A stretch of 43,953 bases of DNA from Gammaproteobacteria bacterium (lineage in GTDB: Bacteria; Pseudomonadota; Gammaproteobacteria; Magnimaribacterales; TMED112), in contig PBBW01000005.1 of assembly GCA_002716745.1 (NCBI GenBank), positions 46,890 to 90,842 on the forward strand, in the 5' to 3' direction. Shown piece by piece: positions 1 to 9,844 of this stretch. Below the pieces are notes generated by a model. The model had not been told where the DNA came from and did no database searches. It was given only the letters and a program-made list of their open reading frames with translations. The translations under genes were made by a program, and so were the position numbers. Position 1 is the stretch's first letter. Every line of letters starts with the position of its first letter.

Positions 1-1008
1 GACTTAAAAATTAATAAGCCAATTCTGGAGCTCGATTCGAGTAATGCTAAAAATGTAGAAAATGTATTAGGAAAAACTAAAATGCTTTTAACTACTGTTG
101 GCCCTTATCAGTTACATGGAAATGAAATAATTTCTACATGTTGCAAACTGGGTGTTCATTATGTTGATTTATGCGGTGAACCCGGATGGATGTTTGAGAT
201 GCAAAAATATAATGAAGATGCTAAAAATAGTGGGGCTATTATTGTCCATAGCTGTGGTTTTGATTCGATACCTTCAGATTGTGGAGTCTATTTCTTACAG
301 AAAAAAGCAATTGAAAAATTTCAAAAACCTTTAAGTCAAATTAAATGTAGAGTCAGAAAAATGAAAGGCGAGTTTTCAGGCGGAACAGCAGCATCTCTTA
401 AGGCCACTCTACATGCAATGCGAAAAAATCCGGATTTATTTAATACATTAATTAATCCTTTCGCCTTATGTGAGGGGTTCAACGGACCGACTCAGCCCAC
501 TGATCATAAAATGTATTTTGATGAGGTGCTTCATGATTGGGTTTCTCCTTTCGTAATGGCAGCTATAAATACTAAAAATGTCCATAGAACAAATTTTATG
601 CTTGGCCATTTATATGGAGAACATTTCTTATATGATGAAATGGTCTCATGCGGTAGTGGTGATGAAGGGAAGGCTCGTGCAGAGGCAATGTCTTCACATA
701 ACCCCCTAATTGGTAAAGATGTTCCAAAACCAGGTGAAGGCCCATCGAGAGAATCAAGAGAATCTGGCTCTTACGATATGTTGTTTGCGGGAGTCGAAAA
801 TAACAAAGTCATAATCCAAGCCTCAGTGAAAGGTGAGGGTGATCCAGGGTATCTTTCAACCTCAAAAATGATAGTGGAGAGCGCTTTATGCATACTACTT
901 GATTGTGAAGATTTAAATGGCGGAATTTTTACGACAATCCCAGCAATGGGAGATAAATTAATTTCAAGATTAGAAAGTAATGAAGTTATGAAATTTAGCT
1001 TAGAGTAA
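1..1008 (+). CDS. Saccharopine dehydrogenase-like / trans-acting enoyl reductase-like NAD(P)-binding oxidoreductase (5' truncated by window edge)
   Basis: ORF is open from position 1 in the frame of the 82..1008 ORF (DLKINKPILELDSSNAKNVENVLGKTKMLLTTVGPYQLHG...); motifs VGPYQLHGNEIISTCCKLGVHYVDLCGE and CGFDSIPSDCGVYFL typical of the family. Confidence 0.8.
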   Translation, partial: DLKINKPILELDSSNAKNVENVLGKTKMLLTTVGPYQLHGNEIISTCCKLGVHYVDLCGEPGWMFEMQKYNEDAKNSGAIIVHSCGFDSIPSDCGVYFLQKKAIEKFQKPLSQIKCRVRKMKGEFSGGTAASLKATLHAMRKNPDLFNTLINPFALCEGFNGPTQPTDHKMYFDEVLHDWVSPFVMAAINTKNVHRTNFMLGHLYGEHFLYDEMVSCGSGDEGKARAEAMSSHNPLIGKDVPKPGEGPSRESRESGSYDMLFAGVENNKVIIQASVKGEGDPGYLSTSKMIVESALCILLDCEDLNGGIFTTIPAMGDKLISRLESNEVMKFSLE

Positions 1009-1014
1009 ATAGTA

Positions 1015-1605
1015 ATGAAGATTGAATTTATTTTTGATTTTGCAAGCCCCAATGTTTATCTTGCCAATAAGGTCTTGCCAGAATTTATAGAAAAACATAA
1101 TGTTTCTTTTGAATATAACGTTTGCTTATTGGGTGGGATTTTCAAGCTAGCAAATAATCAGCCTCCATTAATTGCAGCACAAGATATTCCAAACAAAACC
1201 GATTATTTTATGAATGAAATTTCTAGATTTGTAGATTTTCATAAAATCAAAGAATTTAAGATGAACCCATTTTTCCCTGTAAATACTGTAATGATGCAAA
1301 GAGGTCTTATATATGCCTCCAAGCAAGGCAATCAAGAAAGATACATTGAAGTTGTAATGAGAGGTCTGTGGGAAGAGGAAAAAAACCTTGGAGATCATGA
1401 GGTATTATCAAGTCACCTAACTTCCAATGGTTTGAATGGTACTGAGATCATTGAACATGCAGTGGATCAAGAAGTAAAGGATGAGCTATTCGCAAATACT
1501 GAGAATGCAGTAAAAAGAGGTGTCTTTGGCGCACCTACATTTTTTATTGGTGAACATATGTTCTTTGGTAAAGAGGCAATTAGAGAAATGCCTGATTATT
1601 TGTAG
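1015..1605 (+). CDS. 2-hydroxychromene-2-carboxylate isomerase / DsbA-family thioredoxin-fold protein
   Basis: FIFDFASPNVYLANKVLPEF N-terminus and C-terminal VFGAPTFFIGEHMFFGKEAI motif. Confidence 0.85.
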   Translation: MKIEFIFDFASPNVYLANKVLPEFIEKHNVSFEYNVCLLGGIFKLANNQPPLIAAQDIPNKTDYFMNEISRFVDFHKIKEFKMNPFFPVNTVMMQRGLIYASKQGNQERYIEVVMRGLWEEEKNLGDHEVLSSHLTSNGLNGTEIIEHAVDQEVKDELFANTENAVKRGVFGAPTFFIGEHMFFGKEAIREMPDYL

Positions 1606-3164
1606 CCAGGACCATGTAAAACTTTTCCAGGTTTAGCTCCTGTGTGGTTACCGCCTTCAACAACTACGATGCCATTCACTAAAACAAACTCTACTCCATT
1701 TGAATACTGATGCGGGTTCTGAAAAGTAGCATTATCTGAAATCGTTTTTTCATTAAAAATTACAATATCTGCATAATAACCCTCTTTAATTAGGCCTCTT
1801 TCTTTAATTGATAGTACTTTTGCAGGCAATGAAGTCATCTTTCTAATGGCTTCAGGAAGGCTAATTATATTTTGCTCTCTTACATATTTCGCCAAAACTC
1901 GCGGATACGTTCCATATGATCTAGGATGAGGTTTACCCTCACCAAAAATCATCATTGGTCCATCTGAAGCAATTGAAGCTCGAGGATGTCGCATTATATT
2001 TTTAACATCCTCATCACTTATAGCATGGAATACTGCTCGAGCATTTCCTTGTTTATAGATCTTAAACACAGTTTCCGCAGCGTTCTCAGCAGAGGGTTCT
2101 AGGCCATAAGAAATTGTAATTTCTGCAAGATTTTTTCCTTCAAGGCTGGTATCCCATTTTGCTTCAGATATTACAACATTTTTAGGATCACCACCTCCAC
2201 GATCAAATAGGATTCTTTCAATGATTTCCTCTTTTATTTTTGCTCTTATTTCAGAATCCTCTATTCTTTGTAGCAGCATCTCTCTACCACCAGCTTGTGC
2301 CCATTGAGGTATAAGTGCGCGTAGACTTGTTTGTGAGGCTGTATAAGGATATTGATCCAGATAAACATCAAAACCTTCATTGACTGCAGCGTCTACCAAC
2401 TTAAGTGTTTCTTTGGAAAGCCCCCAATTGCTTTTTCCGATAACCTTATGGTGAGTTATCACTGCTGGAAGTTCCGCAAGCTTTCCAATATCAATTGTCT
2501 CATTTACAGATTCAATTATCAGTGCTGCTTCATCCCTCATGTGCGAAATATAGATACCTCCATATTTCGATGCTACTTTAGCCAATTCTACTACTTCATT
2601 TTTAGTGCTAAAGCTTCCTGGAACATAGAAAAGTCCCGAAGACAACCCTAATGCCCCGTCTTTCATCGCTTGATCAACAATAGAAATCATTTGTTCTAAT
2701 TCTTGTGTTGTAGGTGCACGATTCTCAAGACCCATTACTTCCCTTCTAACAGTTCCCTGCCCTACGAAAACTGCCCAGTTGGGAGAAATTTTAGTTGAAG
2801 AGATTTTTTCATAATGCTCTCCAATAGGCAGTGGAGAAGAGCCATCATTACCATCAGTTAATGTGGTAACCCCTTGAAACAAAAAAGCTTCAGCAGTAGG
2901 CACATCAAAGATTCCTCTTACCGCATGTGTATGCATATCGATGAAACCTGGAGAAACTATTAGGCCTTTTGCATTAATTATCTTTAAAGCTGAACCTTTT
3001 AAATCTCCAACATTAATAATCTTATCGTTTTTAACACCCACAGAAGCAAAAATTGGATCTCTGCCAGAACCATCAACCACTTTCCCATTAATAATTAAGA
3101 CGTCGTACTCTGGCTCGTAGGTGCAGCCAACCAAGAAAAGGAGAAGTATAAAAAAACTACGCAT
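1596..3164 (-). CDS. N-acyl-D-amino-acid deacylase-like amidohydrolase, probable lipoprotein
   Basis: Lipobox-like FLVGC after hydrophobic N-terminus; SPGFIDMHTHA metal-binding motif; C-terminal GLIKEGYYADIVIF...VLVNGIVVVEGG typical of amidohydrolases. Confidence 0.85.
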   Translation of the reverse strand: MRSFFILLLFLVGCTYEPEYDVLIINGKVVDGSGRDPIFASVGVKNDKIINVGDLKGSALKIINAKGLIVSPGFIDMHTHAVRGIFDVPTAEAFLFQGVTTLTDGNDGSSPLPIGEHYEKISSTKISPNWAVFVGQGTVRREVMGLENRAPTTQELEQMISIVDQAMKDGALGLSSGLFYVPGSFSTKNEVVELAKVASKYGGIYISHMRDEAALIIESVNETIDIGKLAELPAVITHHKVIGKSNWGLSKETLKLVDAAVNEGFDVYLDQYPYTASQTSLRALIPQWAQAGGREMLLQRIEDSEIRAKIKEEIIERILFDRGGGDPKNVVISEAKWDTSLEGKNLAEITISYGLEPSAENAAETVFKIYKQGNARAVFHAISDEDVKNIMRHPRASIASDGPMMIFGEGKPHPRSYGTYPRVLAKYVREQNIISLPEAIRKMTSLPAKVLSIKERGLIKEGYYADIVIFNEKTISDNATFQNPHQYSNGVEFVLVNGIVVVEGGNHTGAKPGKVLHGPGYK

Positions 3165-3193
3165 TACTTAATAGATTATATTAGAATTTAAAC

Positions 3194-4312
3194 ATGAATT
3201 TCTGCTTAAAAACTTCAATACTATTTTTACTATTTATTTCATATCTTTCAAAAGCATATGAATTTAATTTTAGACAAGTTGGCGGGGAGTTTAATGACCC
3301 TTGGAGCTTAGCTTTTTTAGACAATGATAAATTTATTCTTTCAGAACTTTCTGGGAAACTAAAACTCGTATCTTTAGAGACGGGTGACGTTCTATATGAG
3401 ATTGAAGGAGTACCTGAGGTTCTTTATGAGGGCCAAGGTGGATTGTCAGAGATAGTTTTAGATCCAAATTTCCTAGAAAACAAAAAGATTTATATTTCTT
3501 ATTCAGCCCGAATTGTAGATGATGGGCAAAAGGTCGATAAATTATTCAGCCCGAAAAATACATTGTATGTAGCATCAGCTATTCTTCAGGAAAATAGACT
3601 AGAAGATTTGAATGTAATTTTCAAAGCAAAAGCTGAAAGAGAGGCACCTGCTCACTATGGGGGAAAAATTGGTTTCCTATCAGATGGAAGTTTAATTATT
3701 ACAAGCGGCGATGGCTATAATAACAAAGAAGATGCTCAGCTACTTGATAATCATTTTGGAAAAATAATTAGAATATATTCGGACGGTTCAATTCCAAATG
3801 ACAACCCTTTTATAGGCGATACTAATGCATTGCCAGAAATCTATTCCTATGGCCACAGGAATATGCAAGGTTTGGTAATAAAAGACGACATAATTTATGA
3901 GAATGAACATGGTCCAAAGGGTGGCGACGAATTTAATATAGTTGAGCCTGGTAAAAACTATGGTTGGCCTGCAATTTGTTATTGTGTAGATTACAGCGGT
4001 GCTCAAATAACACCATTCACGGAACTGGAGGGCATGGAACAGCCTCTTACTTATTGGAGGCCTTCAATTGCGCCTTCTGGAATGATGCTCTACAGTGGAA
4101 AAAAATTTAAAACCTGGAAAAACTCATTTTTTATCTCCGCTTTATCAGGGAAAATTTTGAGCAGAGTAACTTTAGTTGACAATAAAGTCGAAGAACAAAT
4201 ACTCCTCAAAGATTTTAATGAAAGACTAAGAAATGTTTATGAGACTCCTGAGGGTAATATTTTAATATTGACTGATGGCCCAGGCGGTAAAATTTTTGAG
4301 CTTTCCCCATAA
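3194..4312 (+). CDS. PQQ-dependent soluble aldose sugar dehydrogenase-like (glucose/sorbosone dehydrogenase family) with signal peptide
   Basis: PWSLAFLDND, YGGKIGFLSDGSLIITSGDGYN, YSYGHRNMQGL, GPKGGDEFNIVEPGKNYGWP motifs. Confidence 0.88.
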   Translation: MNFCLKTSILFLLFISYLSKAYEFNFRQVGGEFNDPWSLAFLDNDKFILSELSGKLKLVSLETGDVLYEIEGVPEVLYEGQGGLSEIVLDPNFLENKKIYISYSARIVDDGQKVDKLFSPKNTLYVASAILQENRLEDLNVIFKAKAEREAPAHYGGKIGFLSDGSLIITSGDGYNNKEDAQLLDNHFGKIIRIYSDGSIPNDNPFIGDTNALPEIYSYGHRNMQGLVIKDDIIYENEHGPKGGDEFNIVEPGKNYGWPAICYCVDYSGAQITPFTELEGMEQPLTYWRPSIAPSGMMLYSGKKFKTWKNSFFISALSGKILSRVTLVDNKVEEQILLKDFNERLRNVYETPEGNILILTDGPGGKIFELSP

Positions 4313-4318
4313 ACTTAA

Positions 4319-4840
4319 ATGCGAATAATTCGTTTTTTAATTTATTTAGTAAGTACAATTGCTGCTGCAAGTTTACTATCCGCACCTATTAGCTCATTCT
4401 TTTCATTATATTGGGTAAGTGTAAACGTTAAAATAGTTTCATTTGACCAGATAATATATACGCTTCTTTCAGATATATTTAATTATGGACCCACACTTTT
4501 TTTGATTTACCTGATTGGTTTTTTTTCAGTATTCACGATTGCCATTCCAATTTTAAACTACCGTAAGATTCAATCACCAAGTGCTTTTGGATTGATGGGA
4601 ATTTTTTCAGTTATGCTTTCAATATTTTTAGTCCAAGAACTCATTGTTGGGACTAAAGTGATAAGTGGTTCTAGAACCTTTCTAGGGTTATTGCTTCACT
4701 ATTTTGCGGGATATCTGTCAGGATTGTTTTTCCATAGAATCCGAAGAAAACAGCTGACCAAAAAATTCATTTTAATATTTTCTACCATAGCTGTAATTTT
4801 TTTTACTGCTCCCACTATATTGGCATTCACTTTTAGTTAA
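4319..4840 (+). CDS. Hypothetical multi-pass membrane protein
   Basis: Several hydrophobic segments (about 4-5); no family recognised. Confidence 0.6.
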   Translation: MRIIRFLIYLVSTIAAASLLSAPISSFFSLYWVSVNVKIVSFDQIIYTLLSDIFNYGPTLFLIYLIGFFSVFTIAIPILNYRKIQSPSAFGLMGIFSVMLSIFLVQELIVGTKVISGSRTFLGLLLHYFAGYLSGLFFHRIRRKQLTKKFILIFSTIAVIFFTAPTILAFTFS

Positions 4841-4884
4841 AAAAACCAAATTATTAGGAGTAAATATATGTATAATTCCCTAAT

Positions 4885-5715
4885 ATGCGAATCGCACTTA
4901 GCTTATTAGGAATAATTGGTCTTTTAATATTATCTATACCTGCTGGAGTGCACCTTGCAGGTCTGCATCCTAAAAATACCCATGAATTCGACTTTAATTT
5001 TAAAGGGCAAAAAGCATTAATAATTGCAACAAATCATGGTGTATTAAATAAACCTGGTGAAGAAACTGGCAAAAGGACGGGATTATTTCTGTCCGAGCTA
5101 TCCATTCCTTATTTTCATTTTATTGAAGCAGGACTGGATGTTGAAATAGCGAGCATTGAAGGAGGAGACGTGCCATTAGAGCCAACCCCCTTCTTTATAA
5201 AAACACGCGAGGATAATGCTTTTGAATCAAACCCCTTAACCATGAATAAATTAAAAAATTCAAAAAAAATAGACAATTTAGATTTTACAGAATATTCAAT
5301 AATTTTTATTTCAGGTGGCTGGGGGGCTTCATATGATCTAGGCTACTCAGACTTGTTAGGACAAAAAATTACGGATGCTTACTACAATTCCGATGCTATT
5401 CTTGCTGGAATATGTCATGGGGTGTTAGGGTTTATAAGAGCAATGAAACCGAATGGAGATTTTCTTGTAGCAGGCAGAAAAATGACTGGAGTAACTGATA
5501 AGCAAGTAAAAGAACTTGGGATCTCTATAACTCCTATGCATCCTGAAACCGAACTAAAGAGGGTTGGTGTGACATTTAAAAGTCAAACAAATTTTAGAGA
5601 TATCTTTTCAAATTATACGGTAGTTGATGATGAGAAGAGGTTTGTTACGTCTCAAAATCAGAATGGCGGACATGATATTAGTTATACTATTCTTGAGCTC
5701 TTACAGGTTAAATAA
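4885..5715 (+). CDS. DJ-1/PfpI-family (type 1 glutamine amidotransferase-like) protein with N-terminal hydrophobic segment
   Basis: IIFISGGWGASYDLGYSD and AILAGICHGVLGFI nucleophile-elbow motif. Confidence 0.8.
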   Translation: MRIALSLLGIIGLLILSIPAGVHLAGLHPKNTHEFDFNFKGQKALIIATNHGVLNKPGEETGKRTGLFLSELSIPYFHFIEAGLDVEIASIEGGDVPLEPTPFFIKTREDNAFESNPLTMNKLKNSKKIDNLDFTEYSIIFISGGWGASYDLGYSDLLGQKITDAYYNSDAILAGICHGVLGFIRAMKPNGDFLVAGRKMTGVTDKQVKELGISITPMHPETELKRVGVTFKSQTNFRDIFSNYTVVDDEKRFVTSQNQNGGHDISYTILELLQVK

Positions 5716-5767
5716 TTAAAAAAAGAATACTAAATTTTTGATATGAGCATATAATAACTGATTCTTT

Positions 5768-5844
<77 letters not shown>

Positions 5845-5855
5845 TTAGAGTAAAT

Positions 5856-7412
5856 ATGAAAAAATTTATCTTAATTTTTTTTAGTTGGCTAAGTCTCATG
5901 GTGTTTTCTCACGATGCCTGGAAAGCCATAAAATTATCCGAAGAAATTGCTCATGCTCCATCAGTTCTTCCAGACAGAGTTGTACTTACATGGAACGATA
6001 ATCCAGCAACTACTCAGTCAGTTTCTTGGCGGACCGATACCTCTGTTATTAATGGCTATGCTCAAGTTGGGCTTGCTAATGCGAGTGGCAGGACAATGAA
6101 AACCTCAGAATTGAAAGCAGTAACAACACCATTTAAAAGTGATATTAACGATGCACATTATCACAATGTAAATTTTACAAACCTTAAGCCTAATACTTTA
6201 TATGCCTACCGAGTTGGTGATGGCGAGAACTGGACAGAATATTATCATTTCAAAACCGCAAACCTTAAACCAGAACCATTTAGTTTTATTTACTTTGGAG
6301 ATGCGCAAAATGAAGTCAAAACTCATTGGTCAAGGGTTTTTAGAGAGGCGTTTCGTGATGCGCCTAGAGCTGCATTTACCTTACATGCTGGCGATCTTGT
6401 AGATGAACATTATATGGATGCTCAGTGGGGTGAATGGCATCAAGCCCCAGATTGGGTTAACGGAACAATACCTGTCATTGCCACACCTGGAAATCATGAA
6501 TACCTTGATGATTCTCAACGCAAGAGAATTTGGAAAACTAAAAAAGAAAAAGAAGTAAAAGTAAAAATAGATGAATACAAACTACATGCTCCGGGTATAT
6601 TTAAAATTACTGTGGAGGATGAGCTTGACCAGAGAGGCACTCTATTCATTAAAGAAAGTGGCCAGATTGAATCCATTGATTCTGGAATAGAATTAATAAC
6701 TGGTTTTTCTCAAGCTGAATTAAAAGATGCATTAATATTGGGAGGAGGTGCTCCTCTTTATGATCGTCTTCAAAACCCAACTGGAACACCAATTTTGAGT
6801 ACCCATTGGCGCCCGCAATTTTCCTTTCCAATACAAGACGTGCCAAAAGAAAGCTTAAAAGAAACGGTTTACTACATTGATTATCAAGGTGTAAGATTTA
6901 TTTCATTAGATTCTAATACTGAGCTTGAGGCACAAATCCCTTGGTTACAAAAAGTACTTGAACAGAACTCCAATAAATGGACAATCGTTACGTTTCATCA
7001 TCCAATGTATTCACCTGCATCAGATCGTGACAATATTGAGTTAAGACAAGCTTGGAAGCCACTTTTTGATAAATATAAAGTCGACTTAATATTAAGCGGG
7101 CATGACCATACTTATTCTAGAACTGGTCTTGTTGATACCAAGAATTTAAAGAATGTTCCGACTGGTTATCAGCAGGCTTATGACCCTAACATTGGAACTG
7201 TAAATGTTGTCTCTGTGAGTGGTCCTAAAATGTATGAAATCACTAAAGGTAAATATGCTAAAACTTTTGCAGAGAATAAACAGCTTTACCAAATAATCGA
7301 TGTAGAAAACGATGCTCTGAGATATAGGGCATTTACAGCGATAGGCGAGCTATACGATGAATTTGTCCTCAAGAAAGTTGTTGATAAGCCAAATATTCTG
7401 ATAGAAAAATAA
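5856..7412 (+). CDS. Secreted purple acid phosphatase-like metallophosphoesterase with N-terminal fibronectin-like domain
   Basis: Signal peptide; WRTDTSVINGYAQVG; metal motifs YFGDAQ, HAGDLVDE, GNHEY, FHHPMYS, LSGHDHTYSR. Confidence 0.9.
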   Translation: MKKFILIFFSWLSLMVFSHDAWKAIKLSEEIAHAPSVLPDRVVLTWNDNPATTQSVSWRTDTSVINGYAQVGLANASGRTMKTSELKAVTTPFKSDINDAHYHNVNFTNLKPNTLYAYRVGDGENWTEYYHFKTANLKPEPFSFIYFGDAQNEVKTHWSRVFREAFRDAPRAAFTLHAGDLVDEHYMDAQWGEWHQAPDWVNGTIPVIATPGNHEYLDDSQRKRIWKTKKEKEVKVKIDEYKLHAPGIFKITVEDELDQRGTLFIKESGQIESIDSGIELITGFSQAELKDALILGGGAPLYDRLQNPTGTPILSTHWRPQFSFPIQDVPKESLKETVYYIDYQGVRFISLDSNTELEAQIPWLQKVLEQNSNKWTIVTFHHPMYSPASDRDNIELRQAWKPLFDKYKVDLILSGHDHTYSRTGLVDTKNLKNVPTGYQQAYDPNIGTVNVVSVSGPKMYEITKGKYAKTFAENKQLYQIIDVENDALRYRAFTAIGELYDEFVLKKVVDKPNILIEK

Positions 7413-7478
7413 TCTTTATCTTAGGCTTAATATGTGCTGCGAATATATCTATCTACATTACTTCTTTATAATTATTTA

Positions 7479-7721
7479 ATGAATAAATACTGGCAAGAAA
7501 ATCTAAGAATAATATTTGCACTTCTATCGATCTGGTTTTTGGTTTCCTTTGGATTTGGAATAATTTTTTCTGAGTGGCTTGACCAGTTCAAAATTGGTGG
7601 TTTCAAGCTTGGATTTTGGTTTGCTCAGCAAGGCAGTATTTTTTTCTTTGTGATACTTATTTTCGTTTATGTCCATCTAATGAATAAATTAGATGAAAAA
7701 TATAAGGACAAGGAAAAATGA
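7479..7721 (+). CDS. DUF4212-family small subunit associated with sodium:solute symporter
   Basis: ATG at 7479 within ORF 7434..7721; MNKYWQENLRIIFALLSIWFLVSFGFGI...GFWFAQQGSIFFFVILIFVYV; ATGA overlap with the symporter. Confidence 0.88.
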   Translation: MNKYWQENLRIIFALLSIWFLVSFGFGIIFSEWLDQFKIGGFKLGFWFAQQGSIFFFVILIFVYVHLMNKLDEKYKDKEK

Positions 7722-9466
7722 GCACTCAAGCATTAACTTATCTATTTGTTGGAATCACATTTGCTCTTTACATTGGAATTGCATTTTGGAGTAAAGCAAA
7801 AGATACGCGTGATTTCTATGTAGCTGGCAAAGGAGTAAGCCCACTTGCTAATGGTATGGCTACTGCAGCTGATTGGATGTCCGCTGCTTCATTTATTTCA
7901 ATCGCAGGAATAATTGCTTTTTCAGGTAGAGATGGCTCCGTTTACTTAATGGGTTGGACGGGAGGTTATGTTTTGCTAGCGCTTTTGCTTGCTCCATATC
8001 TAAGAAAATTTGGAAAATATACCGTCCCAGAGTTCATAGGCACAAGGTACTACTCCGATCTAGCAAGAATTGTAGCCGTGCTTTGTTTAATTTTTATCTC
8101 TTTTACCTATATAGCAGGACAGATGCGCGGCGTCGGGATTGTTTTCTCAAGGTTCCTTGAAGTTGATATTAATCTTGGGGTAATCATAGGGATGGTAATA
8201 GTTTTCTTCTATGCAGTTATGGGGGGAATGAAAGGTATTACTTATACTCAAGTAGCCCAATATTGTGTGTTAATTTTTGCTTATTTAGTTCCTGCAATTT
8301 TTATTTCTATTTTAATCACAGGTAATCCTGTTCCACAGCTTGGTTTTGGAAGCACTGTAAGTGGAAGCTCTGAATACATATTAGATAAATTAGATCGAAT
8401 TACTGAGGAACTTGGGTTTAATCCATATACTGAGAATACTAAAAGTACATTTGATGTGATCTGTATTACAGCGGCGCTAATGTTTGGAACTGCAGGACTT
8501 CCGCATGTAATTGTGAGATTTTTTACAGTACCAAAAGTTAAAGACGCAAGGAAGTCCGTTGGATATGCTTTAATCTGTATAGCACTTTTATTTACAACCG
8601 CTCCTGCTGTAGGTGCATTTGCAAGGGTAAATATTGCTGACTCCATCCAAGATACAAAATATGTAGAAGCGCCAGAATGGTTTAAAAATTGGGAAAACAT
8701 AGGTCTAGTTGCTTGGAAAGATAAAAATAATGATGGAGCAATGCAACTTTATCCAGGAAATGCTTTTGAAGAAATACAGCCTTCCTTTTCAGAAAAAGTG
8801 GGGCAGTATGGAGAGAGGGTTGTTACCAACAATATCAATGAGGATAGTAAAAATGAACTTTACATTGATAGAGATATTATGGTTCTTGCAAACCCAGAGA
8901 TTGCTAGCCTGCCACCGTGGGTATTTGCTCTAGTTGCTGCAGGTGCATTAGCAGCTGCTCTTTCAACTGCAGCAGGATTATTATTAGTAATTTCATCTTC
9001 AATTTCACATGATCTTATGAAAAAGACATTCAGACCAAATATTACAGAGAAACAAGAACTCCTTTATGCAAGAATTGCGGCAAGTGCTGCAATTTTAGTT
9101 GCAGGTTATTTTGGCATCAACCCACCAGGATTTGTAGCTCAAGTTGTTGCTTTGGCATTTGGTCTAGCAGCCTCAACCATATTCCCTGCATTATTAATGG
9201 GCATATTTTTTAAAGAGATTAATAAGGAAGGAGCAATACTTGGAATGGTGCTAGGTCTAGTTACGACATTGTCGTACATTATTTATTTTAAGTTTATATT
9301 CCCAGAATTAAACAACTCAGAATATTGGTTATTAGGTATTTCTCCTGAAGGATTTGGTGTAATTGGGATGCTTGTAAACTTTGCGACTGCCATAATTTGC
9401 CTTCAGGTGTTCTCAAAGCCACCTAGCAGTGTGACTAATTTGTTAAATTCAATCAGAAAACCCTAG
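7718..9466 (+). CDS. Sodium:solute symporter, VC_2705/ActP-like
   Basis: FYVAGKGVSPLANGMATAADWMSAASFISIAG; GGMKGITYTQVAQY; GTAGLPHVIVRFFTVP; coupled to a DUF4212 gene. Confidence 0.9.
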   Translation: MSTQALTYLFVGITFALYIGIAFWSKAKDTRDFYVAGKGVSPLANGMATAADWMSAASFISIAGIIAFSGRDGSVYLMGWTGGYVLLALLLAPYLRKFGKYTVPEFIGTRYYSDLARIVAVLCLIFISFTYIAGQMRGVGIVFSRFLEVDINLGVIIGMVIVFFYAVMGGMKGITYTQVAQYCVLIFAYLVPAIFISILITGNPVPQLGFGSTVSGSSEYILDKLDRITEELGFNPYTENTKSTFDVICITAALMFGTAGLPHVIVRFFTVPKVKDARKSVGYALICIALLFTTAPAVGAFARVNIADSIQDTKYVEAPEWFKNWENIGLVAWKDKNNDGAMQLYPGNAFEEIQPSFSEKVGQYGERVVTNNINEDSKNELYIDRDIMVLANPEIASLPPWVFALVAAGALAAALSTAAGLLLVISSSISHDLMKKTFRPNITEKQELLYARIAASAAILVAGYFGINPPGFVAQVVALAFGLAASTIFPALLMGIFFKEINKEGAILGMVLGLVTTLSYIIYFKFIFPELNNSEYWLLGISPEGFGVIGMLVNFATAIICLQVFSKPPSSVTNLLNSIRKP

Positions 9467-9489
9467 CTTAAAACATACCTAAGTGCGCT

Positions 9490-9525
9490 TCATAATTGAT
9501 TATAATCATAGTTTTGGTATAGTCT
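9490..9525 (+). promoter_or_regulatory. Candidate promoter with palindromic operator (Zur-like?) upstream of the His-rich small protein and TonB receptor
   Basis: Perfect 12-bp palindrome TGATTATAATCA at 9497..9508 overlapping a -35-like TTGATT (9496..9501); TATAGT -10-like at 9518..9523, 16-nt spacer. Confidence 0.45.
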
Positions 9526-9530
9526 GCCTT

Positions 9531-9797
9531 ATGTTTAATGCCCAACTAAAACTACTGGTTGCAATTTTCTTTGCTTCAGCCCTTAGCGCAGAGCCGTTGG
9601 TACATGATCACCATGATCATGATGAGGCTGTTAAAATTGAGTGCCTTGCATGTGAGAATTCTTTTTCATTTGAAATTACTGATACAACTAAAGAAACCTT
9701 TAGTCTACCTTTTTCTAATAAAAGCGTATTAATAGATCAAAAAATTGAATCAATTGAAGTTCCAATCTCCAATTCTAGAGCGCCTCCTAGAATTTAA
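9531..9797 (+). CDS. Small exported His-rich putative metal-associated protein
   Basis: ATG at 9531 in ORF 9483..9797; signal peptide then EPLVHDHHDHDEAVKIECLACENSF and C-terminal NSRAPPRI; directly upstream of ZnuD-like receptor. Confidence 0.7.
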   Translation: MFNAQLKLLVAIFFASALSAEPLVHDHHDHDEAVKIECLACENSFSFEITDTTKETFSLPFSNKSVLIDQKIESIEVPISNSRAPPRI

Positions 9798-9844
9798 GTT
9801 CTTTCACAAAATAATTTAATTTTTTTTAATAGGAGGTAATCAAA

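Noticed and set aside
1168-1398. Antisense 76-aa ORF
   Set aside because: Inside the isomerase gene, no support.
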